A stretch of 64,000 nt of DNA, taken from contig NZ_AP025737.1 of assembly GCF_023734115.1 (NCBI RefSeq), positions 744,001 to 808,000 on the forward strand, in the 5' to 3' direction. The notes under the pieces are model-generated. The model searched no databases. It was not told where the DNA came from and was given only the letters and a program-made list of their open reading frames with translations. Shown here in pieces: positions 9,955 through 19,545 of this stretch. Position 1 is the stretch's first letter. Each line of letters opens with the position of its first letter. The translations under genes were made by a program, and so were the position numbers. Origin of the DNA: Herbiconiux sp. L3-i23. Its GTDB lineage: Bacteria > Actinomycetota > Actinomycetes > Actinomycetales > Microbacteriaceae.

Positions 9955-12522
9955 ATGAAGGCGATCCGCAGATTCACCGTCCGAACCGTGCTGCCGGAGT
10001 CACTGGCGGCCCTCGACGAACTCGCGGGAAACCTGCGGTGGTCATGGCATGAGCCGACGCGAGAACTGTTCGACTACATCGATCCCGAGGCGTGGGAGCG
10101 CACGGGCGATCCCGTCGCACTGCTCGGTGCCGTCTCGCCCGACCGGGTCGAGGCGCTCGCGGCGGACTCCGAGTTCGTCGAGCGGGCGGACGCGCTGCGC
10201 GACGACCTGCGCCGCTACATCTCCGAACCCCGCTGGTACCAGACGGTGACGGATGCGCCGTCGGCGATCGCGTACTTCTCGCCCGAGTTCGGCATCGCCG
10301 CCGCACTGCCGCAGTACTCCGGCGGGCTCGGCATCCTGGCGGGCGATCACCTGAAAAGCGCCTCCGACCTCGGGGTGCCGCTGCTCGGCGTCGGTCTGTT
10401 CTACCGCTCCGGCTACTTCACCCAGTCGATCTCGCCGGACGGCTGGCAGCTCGAGGCGTACCCCGTCCTCGACCCCGACGGCCTCCCTCTGTCGGTGCTG
10501 CGCGGCGCCGACGGCGCCCCGGTGCAGGTCGCCCTCGCCCTGCCGAACGGCACGCTGTTCGCCCGCATCTGGCAGGCGGATGTCGGCCGGGTGAAGCTGC
10601 TCCTGCTCGACACCGACATCCCCGAGAACGACGAGTCGCTGCGCACCGTCACCGATCGGCTCTACGGCGGCGGCGGCGAGCACCGCCTGCTGCAGGAGCT
10701 GCTGCTCGGCATCGGCGGTGTCCGCGCGATCAAGGCGTACGTCGACCTCACGGGCACCCGCTTCCCGAAGGTGTTCCACACCAACGAGGGGCACGCCGGC
10801 TTCCTCGGCCTCGAACGGATCAGCGACCTCGTCGCGGCGGGAGGCCTGTCGTTCGACGAGGCGCTGCAGGTCGTGCGCGCTGGCACCGTGTTCACCACGC
10901 ACACGCCCGTGCCCGCCGGGATCGACCGCTTCGAGCGTTCGCTGATCGAGACGTACTTCTCCACGGACCTGCTTCCGGGGGTCGACGCGCCCGACGTGGT
11001 TCGCCTCGGCGCCGAGGACTACGCGGGCGGCAATCCCGACGTGTTCAACATGGCCGTCATGGGCCTGCGACTCGCCCAGCACGCGAACGGGGTGTCGCTG
11101 CTGCACGGGGCCGTCAGCCGCGGCATGTTCGCCGGGCTCTGGCCGGGATTCGACCCGGACGACGTGCCGATCACCTCGGTCACGAACGGCGTGCACGCGC
11201 CGACGTGGACCGACCCGATGCTGCTGCGTCTCGCCGCCGACAAGCTGGGCACCTACGACACGACGCGCGCCGACTGGACCTCGTCCGCCCTCGCCGACAC
11301 CGACCTCTGGGATGTGAAGCGCGACATGCGCCAGCAGCTCATCGAGGACGCACGCCGCCGTCTGCGGGAGTCGTGGCTCGCGCAGAGCCCCGGCACCGTC
11401 GTGCCCTCGTGGATCGACGACGTGCTCGACCCCGATGTGCTCACGATCGGCTTCGCGCGGCGCGTGCCGACGTACAAGCGCCTCACCCTGATGCTGCACG
11501 ACCCCAAGCGTCTGAAGGCGATCCTCACCAACCGCAAGCGGCCGGTGCAGCTGATCATCGCGGGCAAGTCGCACCCCGCCGACGACGAGGGCAAGCGCCT
11601 CATCCAGGAACTGGTGCAGTTCAGCCAGGACCCCGACGTGCGCCGACGGCTGGTCTTCCTGCCGAACTACGACATCGCGATGGCGCAGCTGCTCTACCCG
11701 GGCACCGACGTGTGGCTCAACAACCCGCTGCGCCCGCTCGAGGCGTGCGGGACCTCCGGCATGAAGGCCGCGCTGAACGGCGCCCTCAACCTGTCGATCC
11801 TCGACGGCTGGTGGGACGAGTACTACGACGGCGAGAACGGCTGGGCGATCCCGTCCTCCGACGCCGCGGGCGACGGCGCCGAGCGCGACGCGCTCGAGGC
11901 GACCGCCCTGTACGACCTGATCGAACATCAGGTCGCGCCCCGGTTCTACGACCGCGACAAGGAGGGCGTGCCCAAGCGGTGGCTCGCGTCGATGCGGCAC
12001 ACCCTCGCCACCCTGTCGCCGACGCTCTCCGCCGACCGCATGGTGAAGCAGTACGTCGAGACGCTCTACACCCCGGCCGGACGGGCGGCGGCGCTGATCG
12101 CCGAAGACGACTACGCCGGGGGCCGCGAGCTCGCCGCCTGGAAGCAGCGCGTCGACGAGGCGTGGAGCGGGGTGCACGTGCTGCACGTCGAGTCTGGGGG
12201 CCTCGCCGCCATCCCGCGCATCGGCGATGAACTGCACGTGCGTGCACAGGTGCAGCTCGGCACTCTCACCGCCGACGACGTCAGCGTCGAGGTCGTGTAC
12301 GGCCGCAGTCTCGAGGGCGACACCCTCGAGAACACCACCCTCGTGGAACTCGTGCCGCTCGCCGAGGACGGCGATGGCGGCTCGAGCGAGGGCGCGACCA
12401 CGTTCGCCGGTGCCGTCACGCTGACGAGCCCCGGCTCATTCGGCTACAACGTGCGCATCGTGCCGAAGAACGCCTCGCTCGCGAGCCCCGCCGAACTCGG
12501 CCTGGTGGCGGTCGCGAAGTAG
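9955..12522 (+). CDS. glgP: Alpha-glucan phosphorylase
   Basis: 855 residues from ATG with AGGAAAGG 10 bases upstream. It releases glucose-1-phosphate from alpha-1,4-glucan using phosphate and pyridoxal phosphate. The N-terminal DUF3417-type region with NLRWSWHEPTRELF is typical of the TIGR02094 alpha-glucan phosphorylases of actinobacteria rather than the E. coli MalP/GlgP type. The PLP-site block RPLEACGTSGMKAALNG is present, with the Schiff-base lysine at 604. It is transcribed divergently from glgE-glgB across 169 bases, where a TAGGGT hexamer (9915-9920) may be its -10 box. It supplies the degradative arm next to the synthetic operon. Confidence 0.95.
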   Translation: MKAIRRFTVRTVLPESLAALDELAGNLRWSWHEPTRELFDYIDPEAWERTGDPVALLGAVSPDRVEALAADSEFVERADALRDDLRRYISEPRWYQTVTDAPSAIAYFSPEFGIAAALPQYSGGLGILAGDHLKSASDLGVPLLGVGLFYRSGYFTQSISPDGWQLEAYPVLDPDGLPLSVLRGADGAPVQVALALPNGTLFARIWQADVGRVKLLLLDTDIPENDESLRTVTDRLYGGGGEHRLLQELLLGIGGVRAIKAYVDLTGTRFPKVFHTNEGHAGFLGLERISDLVAAGGLSFDEALQVVRAGTVFTTHTPVPAGIDRFERSLIETYFSTDLLPGVDAPDVVRLGAEDYAGGNPDVFNMAVMGLRLAQHANGVSLLHGAVSRGMFAGLWPGFDPDDVPITSVTNGVHAPTWTDPMLLRLAADKLGTYDTTRADWTSSALADTDLWDVKRDMRQQLIEDARRRLRESWLAQSPGTVVPSWIDDVLDPDVLTIGFARRVPTYKRLTLMLHDPKRLKAILTNRKRPVQLIIAGKSHPADDEGKRLIQELVQFSQDPDVRRRLVFLPNYDIAMAQLLYPGTDVWLNNPLRPLEACGTSGMKAALNGALNLSILDGWWDEYYDGENGWAIPSSDAAGDGAERDALEATALYDLIEHQVAPRFYDRDKEGVPKRWLASMRHTLATLSPTLSADRMVKQYVETLYTPAGRAAALIAEDDYAGGRELAAWKQRVDEAWSGVHVLHVESGGLAAIPRIGDELHVRAQVQLGTLTADDVSVEVVYGRSLEGDTLENTTLVELVPLAEDGDGGSSEGATTFAGAVTLTSPGSFGYNVRIVPKNASLASPAELGLVAVAK

Positions 12523-12526
12523 CCCG

Positions 12527-12580
12527 ACTCGCCCACTTCACCCCGTGTCGGAGCTTCCCGACGGGGTGAAGTGGGCGAGT
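12527..12580. terminator. Bidirectional hairpin between convergent genes
   Basis: A perfect 20-bp stem (12527-12546 with 12561-12580) begins five bases after the glgP stop and ends eight bases before the minus-strand glycosyltransferase stop. An extra GTCGG/CCGAC pairing is possible at the loop. There is no T-tract on either strand, so it probably acts as a structure-only terminator or mRNA 3'-end stabiliser for both transcripts. Confidence 0.65.
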
Positions 12581-12588
12581 GAGCGTCG

Positions 12589-13884
12589 TCAGTCGACGGG
12601 GGCAGGGATCGGGACTCGGGCCGGGAGGCGGTCGAAGAGGCGGTCGAACACCCGGCGGCGGTCGAACCGCAACGCGTACTCGCGCGCGGCGATCGCCGAG
12701 AGCTCGCGCTCCTCGCGCGACGTGTGCAGGATCGCGCGGTCGAGCGCCGCGGCGATCGCGTCGGGATCCTCCGCCGGCACCAGGATCGCGTGGTCGCCGA
12801 CGGCCTCGCCGATGCCGCCGGTCGGAACCGTGATGACGGGGCCGCCCCCGGCGAGCATCTTCTCGGCGAGCGCGATGCCGAACGTCTCGACGAACTCGGG
12901 ACGCGGCTTCGACGGCAGCGCGAACGCGGCGCAACCCGCCATCAGGTACGGCTTCTCGCCGTCGCCGACGTCGGTGAGGAAGACGATGCGGTCGGCGAGC
13001 GGCGACTCGGCGGCGCGATCCCGGAACGCCTGCTCCTGCGGACCACGGCCCGCGATGACGAGTGCGACGTCGTCGGCGAGGTGGCTGCGCTCGAATCCGG
13101 CGATGAGGTCGTCGACCCCCTTCGCCGCGGCGAGCCGCGACAGGAACAGCACGTAGCCGTCGCGGCGCAGACCCCGCGCGGCGAGTGCCGCCTCGATGGC
13201 GGTGTCGTCGAGGTCGAGGTACGGGTCGGAGTCGATCGCCGGGTACGAGATCGCGATGCGTTCGCGGCATTGGTCGGCGAACCGGGTGCCGTGGCGCAGG
13301 TCGATCTGCTCGGCCTCGGCGACGATCAGATCGCGGGTGTACTCCGAGACCGCCACGCAGAGGTCCTGCGACAGGTAGCTCGAGAGGATGTGCGCCGCAG
13401 CGCCGAGGCGCCCCTCTTCGACCGCGGTGCGGACCACATTGGTGACATCCGATCCGACGGCCTCGGCGACGGTCGTCACGTCGACCGGCAGTCCGGTTCC
13501 CCACGCGGCACGGAGCGCGTCGGAGACGGCGAGGGTGTGCGGGCTGAGATAGAGCGAGAGCGCGACGGTCGGCACGCCGTCAGTGAAGAGCTCGACGAGG
13601 CGTCCGGTGATGCCGGCGACGTAGCGGCCGTCGGGCACCTTGTAGTCGCCGACCGGCTCGGGTCGCTCGACCGTGATGCCGGGGCTGTAGGGGAGAACAG
13701 CGTCGAGCGGCTTCAGCGGCAGCCCCGCCTCCTTGAGGCGCTCGATCGGCCAGGTGACGATGCGCACCTCGGAGAAGCCGCGCTCGAGGGCCGTCTCGGC
13801 GAGGTTGCGTGCTTCGACGGAGTGGCCGCAGATCACCGGATCGGCGCGGACGACGATCACGAGGCGTCGTTCGGTCTTGGTCAT
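12589..13884 (-). CDS. GT4-family glycosyltransferase
   Basis: 431 residues from ATG with AAGGGTGA upstream. It is a GT-B fold retaining glycosyltransferase. The N-terminal half has RADPVICGHSVEARNLA, typical of an acceptor domain; the C-terminal half has the donor site with SRLAAAKGVDDLI and the E-x7-E motif at Glu333 and Glu341 (VETFGIALAEKM). No signal peptide or membrane segment is seen. It starts 5 bases after the GH92 gene ends, so the two are co-transcribed. Donor and acceptor cannot be read from sequence. The position beside glycogen genes suggests a glucan or mannose-containing sugar, but that is only context. Confidence 0.85.
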   Translation of the reverse strand: MTKTERRLVIVVRADPVICGHSVEARNLAETALERGFSEVRIVTWPIERLKEAGLPLKPLDAVLPYSPGITVERPEPVGDYKVPDGRYVAGITGRLVELFTDGVPTVALSLYLSPHTLAVSDALRAAWGTGLPVDVTTVAEAVGSDVTNVVRTAVEEGRLGAAAHILSSYLSQDLCVAVSEYTRDLIVAEAEQIDLRHGTRFADQCRERIAISYPAIDSDPYLDLDDTAIEAALAARGLRRDGYVLFLSRLAAAKGVDDLIAGFERSHLADDVALVIAGRGPQEQAFRDRAAESPLADRIVFLTDVGDGEKPYLMAGCAAFALPSKPRPEFVETFGIALAEKMLAGGGPVITVPTGGIGEAVGDHAILVPAEDPDAIAAALDRAILHTSREERELSAIAAREYALRFDRRRVFDRLFDRLPARVPIPAPVD

Positions 13885-13889
13885 GGGAG

Positions 13890-16139
13890 TCACCCTTCTA
13901 CTGCGGCGGGAGGAACGGAGGTGGAAGTCGTGGGCAGCGCGGTGCTGCGACGCGAGCTGGAGGGCGGGCGGACCGCGGTACCCCAGTCGCTCGGCTCGGC
14001 GCCGAGGCGGAAGAGGAGATCGCCGCCGCGGCGGAATTCGCCGCCGTGCAGGTAGGTGCGCTCGAGCGGCTCGCCGTTCCAGAGCACGGACTGCACGTAC
14101 TGCGGCGGGCCGCCGGCGGTCGGCTCGGTGAAGCCGTCGGTCGCGATGCGGAGAGTGCCGTCGCCCACCGCGATGGACGCCTCCGGATACGACGGCGGAC
14201 CGAGGAGCACGAGATTCTGACCGGCCACGGGGAACAGGCCGAGCGACGCCCACACGTACCAGGAGCTGATGCCGCCGGAATCGTCGTTGCCGGGCAGTCC
14301 GCCGCGGCCGGGACCGAACTGCTGGTGCACGATGTCGTGCACGATCTCGGCGGTGCGGTCGGGGCGTCCGGCCCAGTGGTAGGCCCAGGGCACCTCCATG
14401 TCGGGCTCGTTGTTGAGTCCTTCGAACCTGCCGAGGCGGTATCCCGCGAGCAGTTCGTCGGGGCCCGGAGCGAGCCCCGGCTGGGTCACGGGGGCGGCTC
14501 CGTAGCCGAAGAAGGCGTCGAGCTGCTCGATGAAGGCGTCGTCGCCGCCGCTCAACGCGATGCGGCCGGCCATGTCGTGCAGGATGCGGAACGAGTAGTT
14601 GTGCCGGCTGCCCTCGTAGAAGGTGGAGTCCTTCAGCAGCCCGGTCGCGGGGTCGAAGGCGTTCACCCAGCGCTCCGACAGCGTGTAGAACTGCTCGGCG
14701 AGCGCCTTGTCGCCGACCTTCTCGGCCACCTGCGCGGTGCACCAGTAGCCGAACGCGATGTCGAGCGTGTGCGTGATGGGATGCGCCTCGCCGCGCTGCA
14801 GGTACTCCTCGCCGTAGGTCCGGCGCAGGTCGTTGGCCATGTGGACGAGCGCCCAGTCCCACTCGATGCCGGGTAAATCGAGCGCGCAGAGGTCGGCGAG
14901 GAAGGTGTGGGCGAGGGCGCTGCCCTGCCGCGAGAACCGGTCGCTGCCGCGGGCCATCCGGTAACCGATCGGGAAGTTGCCCTCCTCCTCGCAGATGTTG
15001 AGCATCGCGTTCGCCAGTTCGACGGCCTTCTCGGGAACGAGGGTGGTGAGCAGGGGCAGCTGCGTACGATAGATGTCCCACATCGTGCTGATGTCGAACG
15101 CGAACGCGCCGTCGGTCGGCCAGTACGGGCTCTCGTCCGGGGCCAGGCACGGCTTGATCAGCGAGTGGTACAGGGCTGTGCCGAAGACGGTCTCGCGCTC
15201 CTGGGTCGGGGCCACCACGTCCACCTTCTCGAGGGCGTCGTTCCAGCTCGCGCGGGTCAGCTCGCGCCGTCGATCGAACGCGTCGGCCCCGTCGCCGCAG
15301 TCGTCGCGGAGGTTCTGCCGCGCCTGCTCGACGCCGCGCAGCGAGAAGCCGAAGCGGAGCTCGACCTGCTCGCCGGGCGCGGAGGGACCCGCCCACATGA
15401 CGCCGAACGGTCGGAGGGTGGTGGGCCTGATGCGGTCGAAGTCGAGGCGCGTGCCGCCGTGCATCAGCCGACGGTCGTACCAGAGCATCCGCCGCCAGGT
15501 GGGGGCGTCGCACTCGATGTAGACCGAGAGGGGCGTTCCCTCGACGACGATCTCACCGGCGGCGACGCCCGGCTCGAGCGACTCGAGGTGGGCCCGGAGT
15601 GGCACCGTTGCGCCGTAGGGGATGGAGAGGCCGCCGAGCGAGAAGTCGATGACGACGCGCGCGTTATTGTGTCGCGGGAAGGTGTAGCGGTGCACCGCGC
15701 TCTTCGGGCCGACGGTGATCTCGGCCGAGATGCCGGAGTCGAGCTCGGCGCGGTACCAGCCCGGTTCGGCCTGCTCGTCGGTGATCTCGTAGCTGCGGCC
15801 CAGCTCGTCGAGCGGCTCGACCGTCGGCGTCACCCGGAAGTAGTTGTAGTACTTGCGGATCGCGCCCGTGCCCGACTGCTGGAAATGCGTGAAACCCGAC
15901 GCGAGCTGCCGGTCGTGGATCACAGGAGGGATCCCGTCGAGGGAGAGGTCGTAGCGTCCGTAGCCGGTCGGGTAGGCGCCCGAGTAGGCGCAGGCGGACA
16001 CCATCCCGAGTGGCGACGTCGCCCCCGGATGCGTGTTGCCGATCTGCGGCTTCGGCCACCACCACGTGGCCGCAAGCCCTGTCTGCGGGGGGAGTTCGGT
16101 GACCTCGGTGCCGATGAACGGATCGACCCGTCGCGTCAC
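13890..16139 (-). CDS. Glycoside hydrolase family 92 protein (alpha-mannosidase-like)
   Basis: 749 residues from a GTG start with AGGGAC upstream. GH92 enzymes are calcium-dependent inverting exo-alpha-mannosidases, mostly alpha-1,2. The family signature is clear: GNDDSGG at about 617-623 followed by ISSWYVWASLGLFPV, plus NNEPDMEVPWAYHWAG and WDIYRTQ. The N-terminal beta-sandwich (VDPFIGTE at 5-12) and the C-terminal (alpha/alpha)6 domain are both complete. Unlike many GH92 enzymes it has no signal peptide, so it should act inside the cell on an imported or self-made oligosaccharide. It forms a two-gene unit with the GT4 gene. The last ~30 residues are Ser/Thr/Pro-rich and look disordered. 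Confidence 0.92.
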   Translation of the reverse strand: MTRRVDPFIGTEVTELPPQTGLAATWWWPKPQIGNTHPGATSPLGMVSACAYSGAYPTGYGRYDLSLDGIPPVIHDRQLASGFTHFQQSGTGAIRKYYNYFRVTPTVEPLDELGRSYEITDEQAEPGWYRAELDSGISAEITVGPKSAVHRYTFPRHNNARVVIDFSLGGLSIPYGATVPLRAHLESLEPGVAAGEIVVEGTPLSVYIECDAPTWRRMLWYDRRLMHGGTRLDFDRIRPTTLRPFGVMWAGPSAPGEQVELRFGFSLRGVEQARQNLRDDCGDGADAFDRRRELTRASWNDALEKVDVVAPTQERETVFGTALYHSLIKPCLAPDESPYWPTDGAFAFDISTMWDIYRTQLPLLTTLVPEKAVELANAMLNICEEEGNFPIGYRMARGSDRFSRQGSALAHTFLADLCALDLPGIEWDWALVHMANDLRRTYGEEYLQRGEAHPITHTLDIAFGYWCTAQVAEKVGDKALAEQFYTLSERWVNAFDPATGLLKDSTFYEGSRHNYSFRILHDMAGRIALSGGDDAFIEQLDAFFGYGAAPVTQPGLAPGPDELLAGYRLGRFEGLNNEPDMEVPWAYHWAGRPDRTAEIVHDIVHQQFGPGRGGLPGNDDSGGISSWYVWASLGLFPVAGQNLVLLGPPSYPEASIAVGDGTLRIATDGFTEPTAGGPPQYVQSVLWNGEPLERTYLHGGEFRRGGDLLFRLGAEPSDWGTAVRPPSSSRRSTALPTTSTSVPPAAVEG

Positions 16140-16270
16140 TTACGTCACGTCCCTGGAACTCATGCGGAGACGGTACGGGCTGCCGGGTCTTGGGAGGTTG
16201 CGGACAGATTAAGCGTGGCTGAACGCGAGCCGTCCGGCAGGGGAGCGGAACCGCCTCGCGAGGTACCGGG

Positions 16271-18313
16271 TCAGGAGGCGCGGAAGACGGCGAGGGCGGG
16301 GCCGTCGAGGCTGTAGCGCTCGCCGACCTCCAGCCGGGTCCCCGAGGCTGCGTCGTCGGCGCTCGTCCACAGCAGCTCGTAGCCGCTGATGCCCTCGTGC
16401 CCCGGCAGCACGACCGAGTGCTCGTGCTCCGCGCCGTGCACCACGACGAGCACCGTGTTCGCGGGTTCGTCGTCAGGCGTCGACGAGGCGACGAACTGCA
16501 CGGTCCGGTTCGACGGCGAATGCCAGTCGTGGTCGGCCATCGGGTGCCCCTCGGCCGAGAACCAGCTGCGCTCGGTCGCGTGCGGGATCGACTGGTCGAG
16601 CACCGCGTACCGCTTGGGTCGCAGCGCCGGGTTCTCGCGCCGGATGCGCAGGAGCGTGCGGGTGACCTCGCGCAGCTCCTCCTGCCAGTCGCTGCGCAGC
16701 CACGACACCCAGGTGAGGTCGCTGTCGTGGCAGTAGGCGTTGTTGTTGCCGCGCTGGGTGCGCCCGTACTCGTCGCCCGCGGTGATCATCGGGATACCGG
16801 CGGAGAGCAGGAGGGTGCCCGTCATGTTGCGCATCGCGCGGCGCCGGTCGGCGAGCACGCGGGGGTCGCGGGTGTCGCCCTCGACGCCGAAGTTGAACGA
16901 CCGGTTGTCGCTCGTGCCGTCGCGGTTCTGCTCGCCGTTGCCGAGGTTGTGCTTGGTGTTGTAGGCGGTGAGGTCGGCGAGGGTGAAGCCGTCGTGCGCG
17001 GTGACGAAGTTGACGGAGGCGAGGGGGCCGCGATCGGTGTGGAAGACGTCCGCCGATCCGGAGATCGCCCCCGAGAGGCGCCCTATGCCGGCCGGCGGGT
17101 GCTGCCAGTGCCGCATCGCGGCGATGTCGCTCAACCAGAAGTCACGCACGGTGCCCCGGTAGCCGTCGTTCCACTCGCTCCAGCCGTCCGGGAAGTTGCC
17201 GGTCTGCCAGCCGCCCATGCCGACGTCCCACGGTTCGGCGATGAGCTTGACGCCCTGCAGCGCGGGGTCGTCGCGCAGTGCGGTGAGCAGCGGATGCTGC
17301 GGGTCGAAGTGCACACGCTCGTCGCGTCCGAGGGCGGCGGCGAGGTCGAAGCGGAACCCGTCGACCTGCAGCTCGTTCGCCCAGTACCGGATCGAGTCGA
17401 TCACGAGCCGCTGCGGGACCGCGTGCCCGAAGTCGAGGGAGTTGCCGCAGCCGGTGGTGTCGATGTACTGGCCCGAGTCGGTCTGCCGGTAGTAGGAGGC
17501 GTTGTCGATGCCGCGGAAGCTGTAGCGCGGGCCGCCGATGCCCTCCTCCGCGGTGTGGTTGTAGACCACATCGAGGATCACCTCGATGCCCGCCTCGTGC
17601 AGCGACTTGACCATCTGCTTGAACTCGCGGAGCACACCGGAGGGGCCCGCCTGCTGGGCTGCTCGCGACGCGTAGCCGGGGTGAGGGGCGAAGAAGGCGA
17701 AGCTGTTGTAGCCCCAGTAGTTGCTGAGCCCCTGGCCGACGAGACGCATCTCGCTGCCGAAGGCGTGCACGGGCAGCAGCTCGACCGCGGTGACGCCGAG
17801 ATCCTTCAGGTAGTCGATGCTGCCCTCGTGACCGAGCCCGGCGTAGCTGCCGCGCAGCGCGGCGGGGACCCGCTTGTTGGTCTTGCTGAACCCGCGGACG
17901 TGGGCCTCGTAGATCACGGAGCGGTCGAGCGGGACGGCCGGCTTGTCCACGCCGCCCCAGTCGAAGGAGTCGTCGACGACCGCGCTCCGCCAGTTGCCCG
18001 GGCCGAGGCGCACCACGCCGCGCGCGTACGGGTCGAGCAGCAGCGACGCGGAGTTGAAGGTGTCCTTGGCCTCGGACGGGCCGGACGCGCGCACCGTGTA
18101 GCGGCGGCCGGGGGTCAGGGCGGGGGAGCGGACCGACCAGACGTCGCCCTCGCCGCGCGTCAGCGGCGACACGGACGTCATCCAGTGCGGGTCGGCGTCG
18201 TCGAACAGCACGAGCTCGAGGGTCTTCGCGTTCGCGCTCCACACGCGCAGCTCGGGAACCTCGCCGGGAACGGCGCTGACACCGAGGCGTTCGAGTACAT
18301 CGCCCCCAGCCAT
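16271..18313 (-). CDS. glgX: Glycogen debranching enzyme
   Basis: 680 residues from ATG at 18313. It hydrolyses alpha-1,6 branches left on glycogen after phosphorylase trimming. An N-terminal CBM48 domain (about 20-110) precedes a GH13 subfamily 11 barrel. The catalytic triad is nucleophile Asp323 (DGFRFDLAA), acid/base Glu360 (IAEPWDVG) and Asp441 (TAHDGFTL). The RGNNNAYCHD segment is typical of GlgX/TreX. The start is only 20 bases from the divergent cysteine desulfurase start. With TACTCT 7 bases before the ATG, the mRNA is probably leaderless. Together with glgP it completes the degradation arm. Confidence 0.95.
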   Translation of the reverse strand: MAGGDVLERLGVSAVPGEVPELRVWSANAKTLELVLFDDADPHWMTSVSPLTRGEGDVWSVRSPALTPGRRYTVRASGPSEAKDTFNSASLLLDPYARGVVRLGPGNWRSAVVDDSFDWGGVDKPAVPLDRSVIYEAHVRGFSKTNKRVPAALRGSYAGLGHEGSIDYLKDLGVTAVELLPVHAFGSEMRLVGQGLSNYWGYNSFAFFAPHPGYASRAAQQAGPSGVLREFKQMVKSLHEAGIEVILDVVYNHTAEEGIGGPRYSFRGIDNASYYRQTDSGQYIDTTGCGNSLDFGHAVPQRLVIDSIRYWANELQVDGFRFDLAAALGRDERVHFDPQHPLLTALRDDPALQGVKLIAEPWDVGMGGWQTGNFPDGWSEWNDGYRGTVRDFWLSDIAAMRHWQHPPAGIGRLSGAISGSADVFHTDRGPLASVNFVTAHDGFTLADLTAYNTKHNLGNGEQNRDGTSDNRSFNFGVEGDTRDPRVLADRRRAMRNMTGTLLLSAGIPMITAGDEYGRTQRGNNNAYCHDSDLTWVSWLRSDWQEELREVTRTLLRIRRENPALRPKRYAVLDQSIPHATERSWFSAEGHPMADHDWHSPSNRTVQFVASSTPDDEPANTVLVVVHGAEHEHSVVLPGHEGISGYELLWTSADDAASGTRLEVGERYSLDGPALAVFRAS

Positions 18314-18333
18314 GCTTTCTAGAGTATTCGTCG
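18314..18333. promoter_or_regulatory. Overlapping back-to-back -10 boxes between two start codons
   Basis: The whole gap between the glgX ATG (minus) and the cysteine desulfurase ATG (plus) is 20 bases. It holds TAGAGT on the plus strand (18320-18325, 8 bases before ATG) and TACTCT on the minus strand (18321-18326, 7 bases before ATG). Both fit TANNNT -10 boxes of leaderless promoters, overlapping by five bases; -35 contacts would lie inside the opposite gene. Simultaneous transcription would be mutually exclusive if both are used. Confidence 0.5.
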
Positions 18334-19524
18334 ATGTCCGTATATCTGGATCACGCCGCGACGACACCTCTGATCCCGGAGGTGCTCGAGGCGTACACGC
18401 GCGCGCTCGCCGTGGTCGGCAACCCCGCGTCGATCCACGGCGACGGGCAGCGCGCCAAGCAGATGCTCGAGGAGGCTCGCGAAGAACTCGCCGCCTCGCT
18501 GAACTGCGACCCGGTCGAGGTCGTGTTCACCTCGGGCGGCACCGAGGCCATCAACGCGGCGCTCAAGGGCCTGTATTGGGCACGGGTCGCAGGCGGGACG
18601 AGACCCGTCGTGCTCTTCCCCGCCGGCGAGCATCACGCGACGACCGACACGGTCGAGTGGCTCGAAAGCGCAGAGGGGGCAGAACTCGTCGAGTTGCCCG
18701 TCGACTCCGACGGCACGCTGCGGCCGGACGTGTTCGCCGAGGCGCTCGCCGCGGACGGTCCGCGGACCGCGCTGGCGTCCGTCATCTGGGCCAACAACGA
18801 GGTGGGCACCGTTCAGCCCGTCGCGGAGCTCGCCCTGCTGAGCACAGACGCGGGAGTGCCGGTGCACTCCGACGCGGTCGGGGCGTTCGGGTCGGTGCCG
18901 ATCGACTTCCGTGCGAGCGGGCTCTCCGCGCTCAGCGTGTCGGCGCACAAGATCGGCGGCCCCGTCGGCGTCGGCGCGCTCGTCCTCGCCCGCGGTGCGA
19001 CCCTCGTGCCGCTGCTGCACGGCGGCGGGCAGCAGCGCAAGGTGCGCTCCGGCACTCAGGACGTCGCCGGCGCCGTCGCATTCGCGACCGCCGCGCGGAT
19101 CGCGACCGACCGGTTGGCGGAGCACGCCGCCGCGATGAGCGTGCTGCGCGACCGCCTCATCGCGGGGGTGCGGTCGGTCGCCCCCGACGCGGTGCTGCGC
19201 GGCGCGACCGGGACCCGGCGGCTGCCCGGCAACGTGCACTTCACCTTCCCCGGCCTCGACGGCGACTCGCTGCTGTTCCTGCTCGACATGGCGGGCGTCT
19301 CGGTCAGCACCGGATCCGCCTGCACGGCCGGGGTCTCGGAGCTCTCGCACGTGCTGCTCGGCATGGGGCTCCCCGAGTCGGAGGCCCGTGGCGCGCTGCG
19401 CATCACCCTGGGCCCCTCGAGCACCGACGCCGACGTCGACGCCCTCCTGGCCGCTTTGCCTGCCGCCCTGGACCAAGCCCGTCGGGCCGGCCATTCCTCC
19501 CGCACCCCGCACCTCGGCCGCTGA
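18334..19524 (+). CDS. Cysteine desulfurase (NifS/IscS family)
   Basis: 396 residues. A PLP enzyme that takes sulfur from cysteine, leaving a persulfide for transfer to acceptors. The N-terminus YLDHAATTP is the family hallmark. The PLP lysine is Lys206 in SAHKIGGP, and the persulfide cysteine is Cys330 in STGSACTAGVSE. The SAC-T-AG loop resembles group I (IscS/NifS) enzymes rather than SufS. mnmA, which needs activated sulfur for tRNA 2-thiouridine, lies 385 bases downstream on the same strand, so a tRNA-thiolation role is a fair inference. The start has no Shine-Dalgarno site but a TAGAGT -10 box 8 bases before it. Confidence 0.93.
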   Translation: MSVYLDHAATTPLIPEVLEAYTRALAVVGNPASIHGDGQRAKQMLEEAREELAASLNCDPVEVVFTSGGTEAINAALKGLYWARVAGGTRPVVLFPAGEHHATTDTVEWLESAEGAELVELPVDSDGTLRPDVFAEALAADGPRTALASVIWANNEVGTVQPVAELALLSTDAGVPVHSDAVGAFGSVPIDFRASGLSALSVSAHKIGGPVGVGALVLARGATLVPLLHGGGQQRKVRSGTQDVAGAVAFATAARIATDRLAEHAAAMSVLRDRLIAGVRSVAPDAVLRGATGTRRLPGNVHFTFPGLDGDSLLFLLDMAGVSVSTGSACTAGVSELSHVLLGMGLPESEARGALRITLGPSSTDADVDALLAALPAALDQARRAGHSSRTPHLGR

Positions 19525-19545
19525 CCGCCCGACCCGCTAGGCCGA

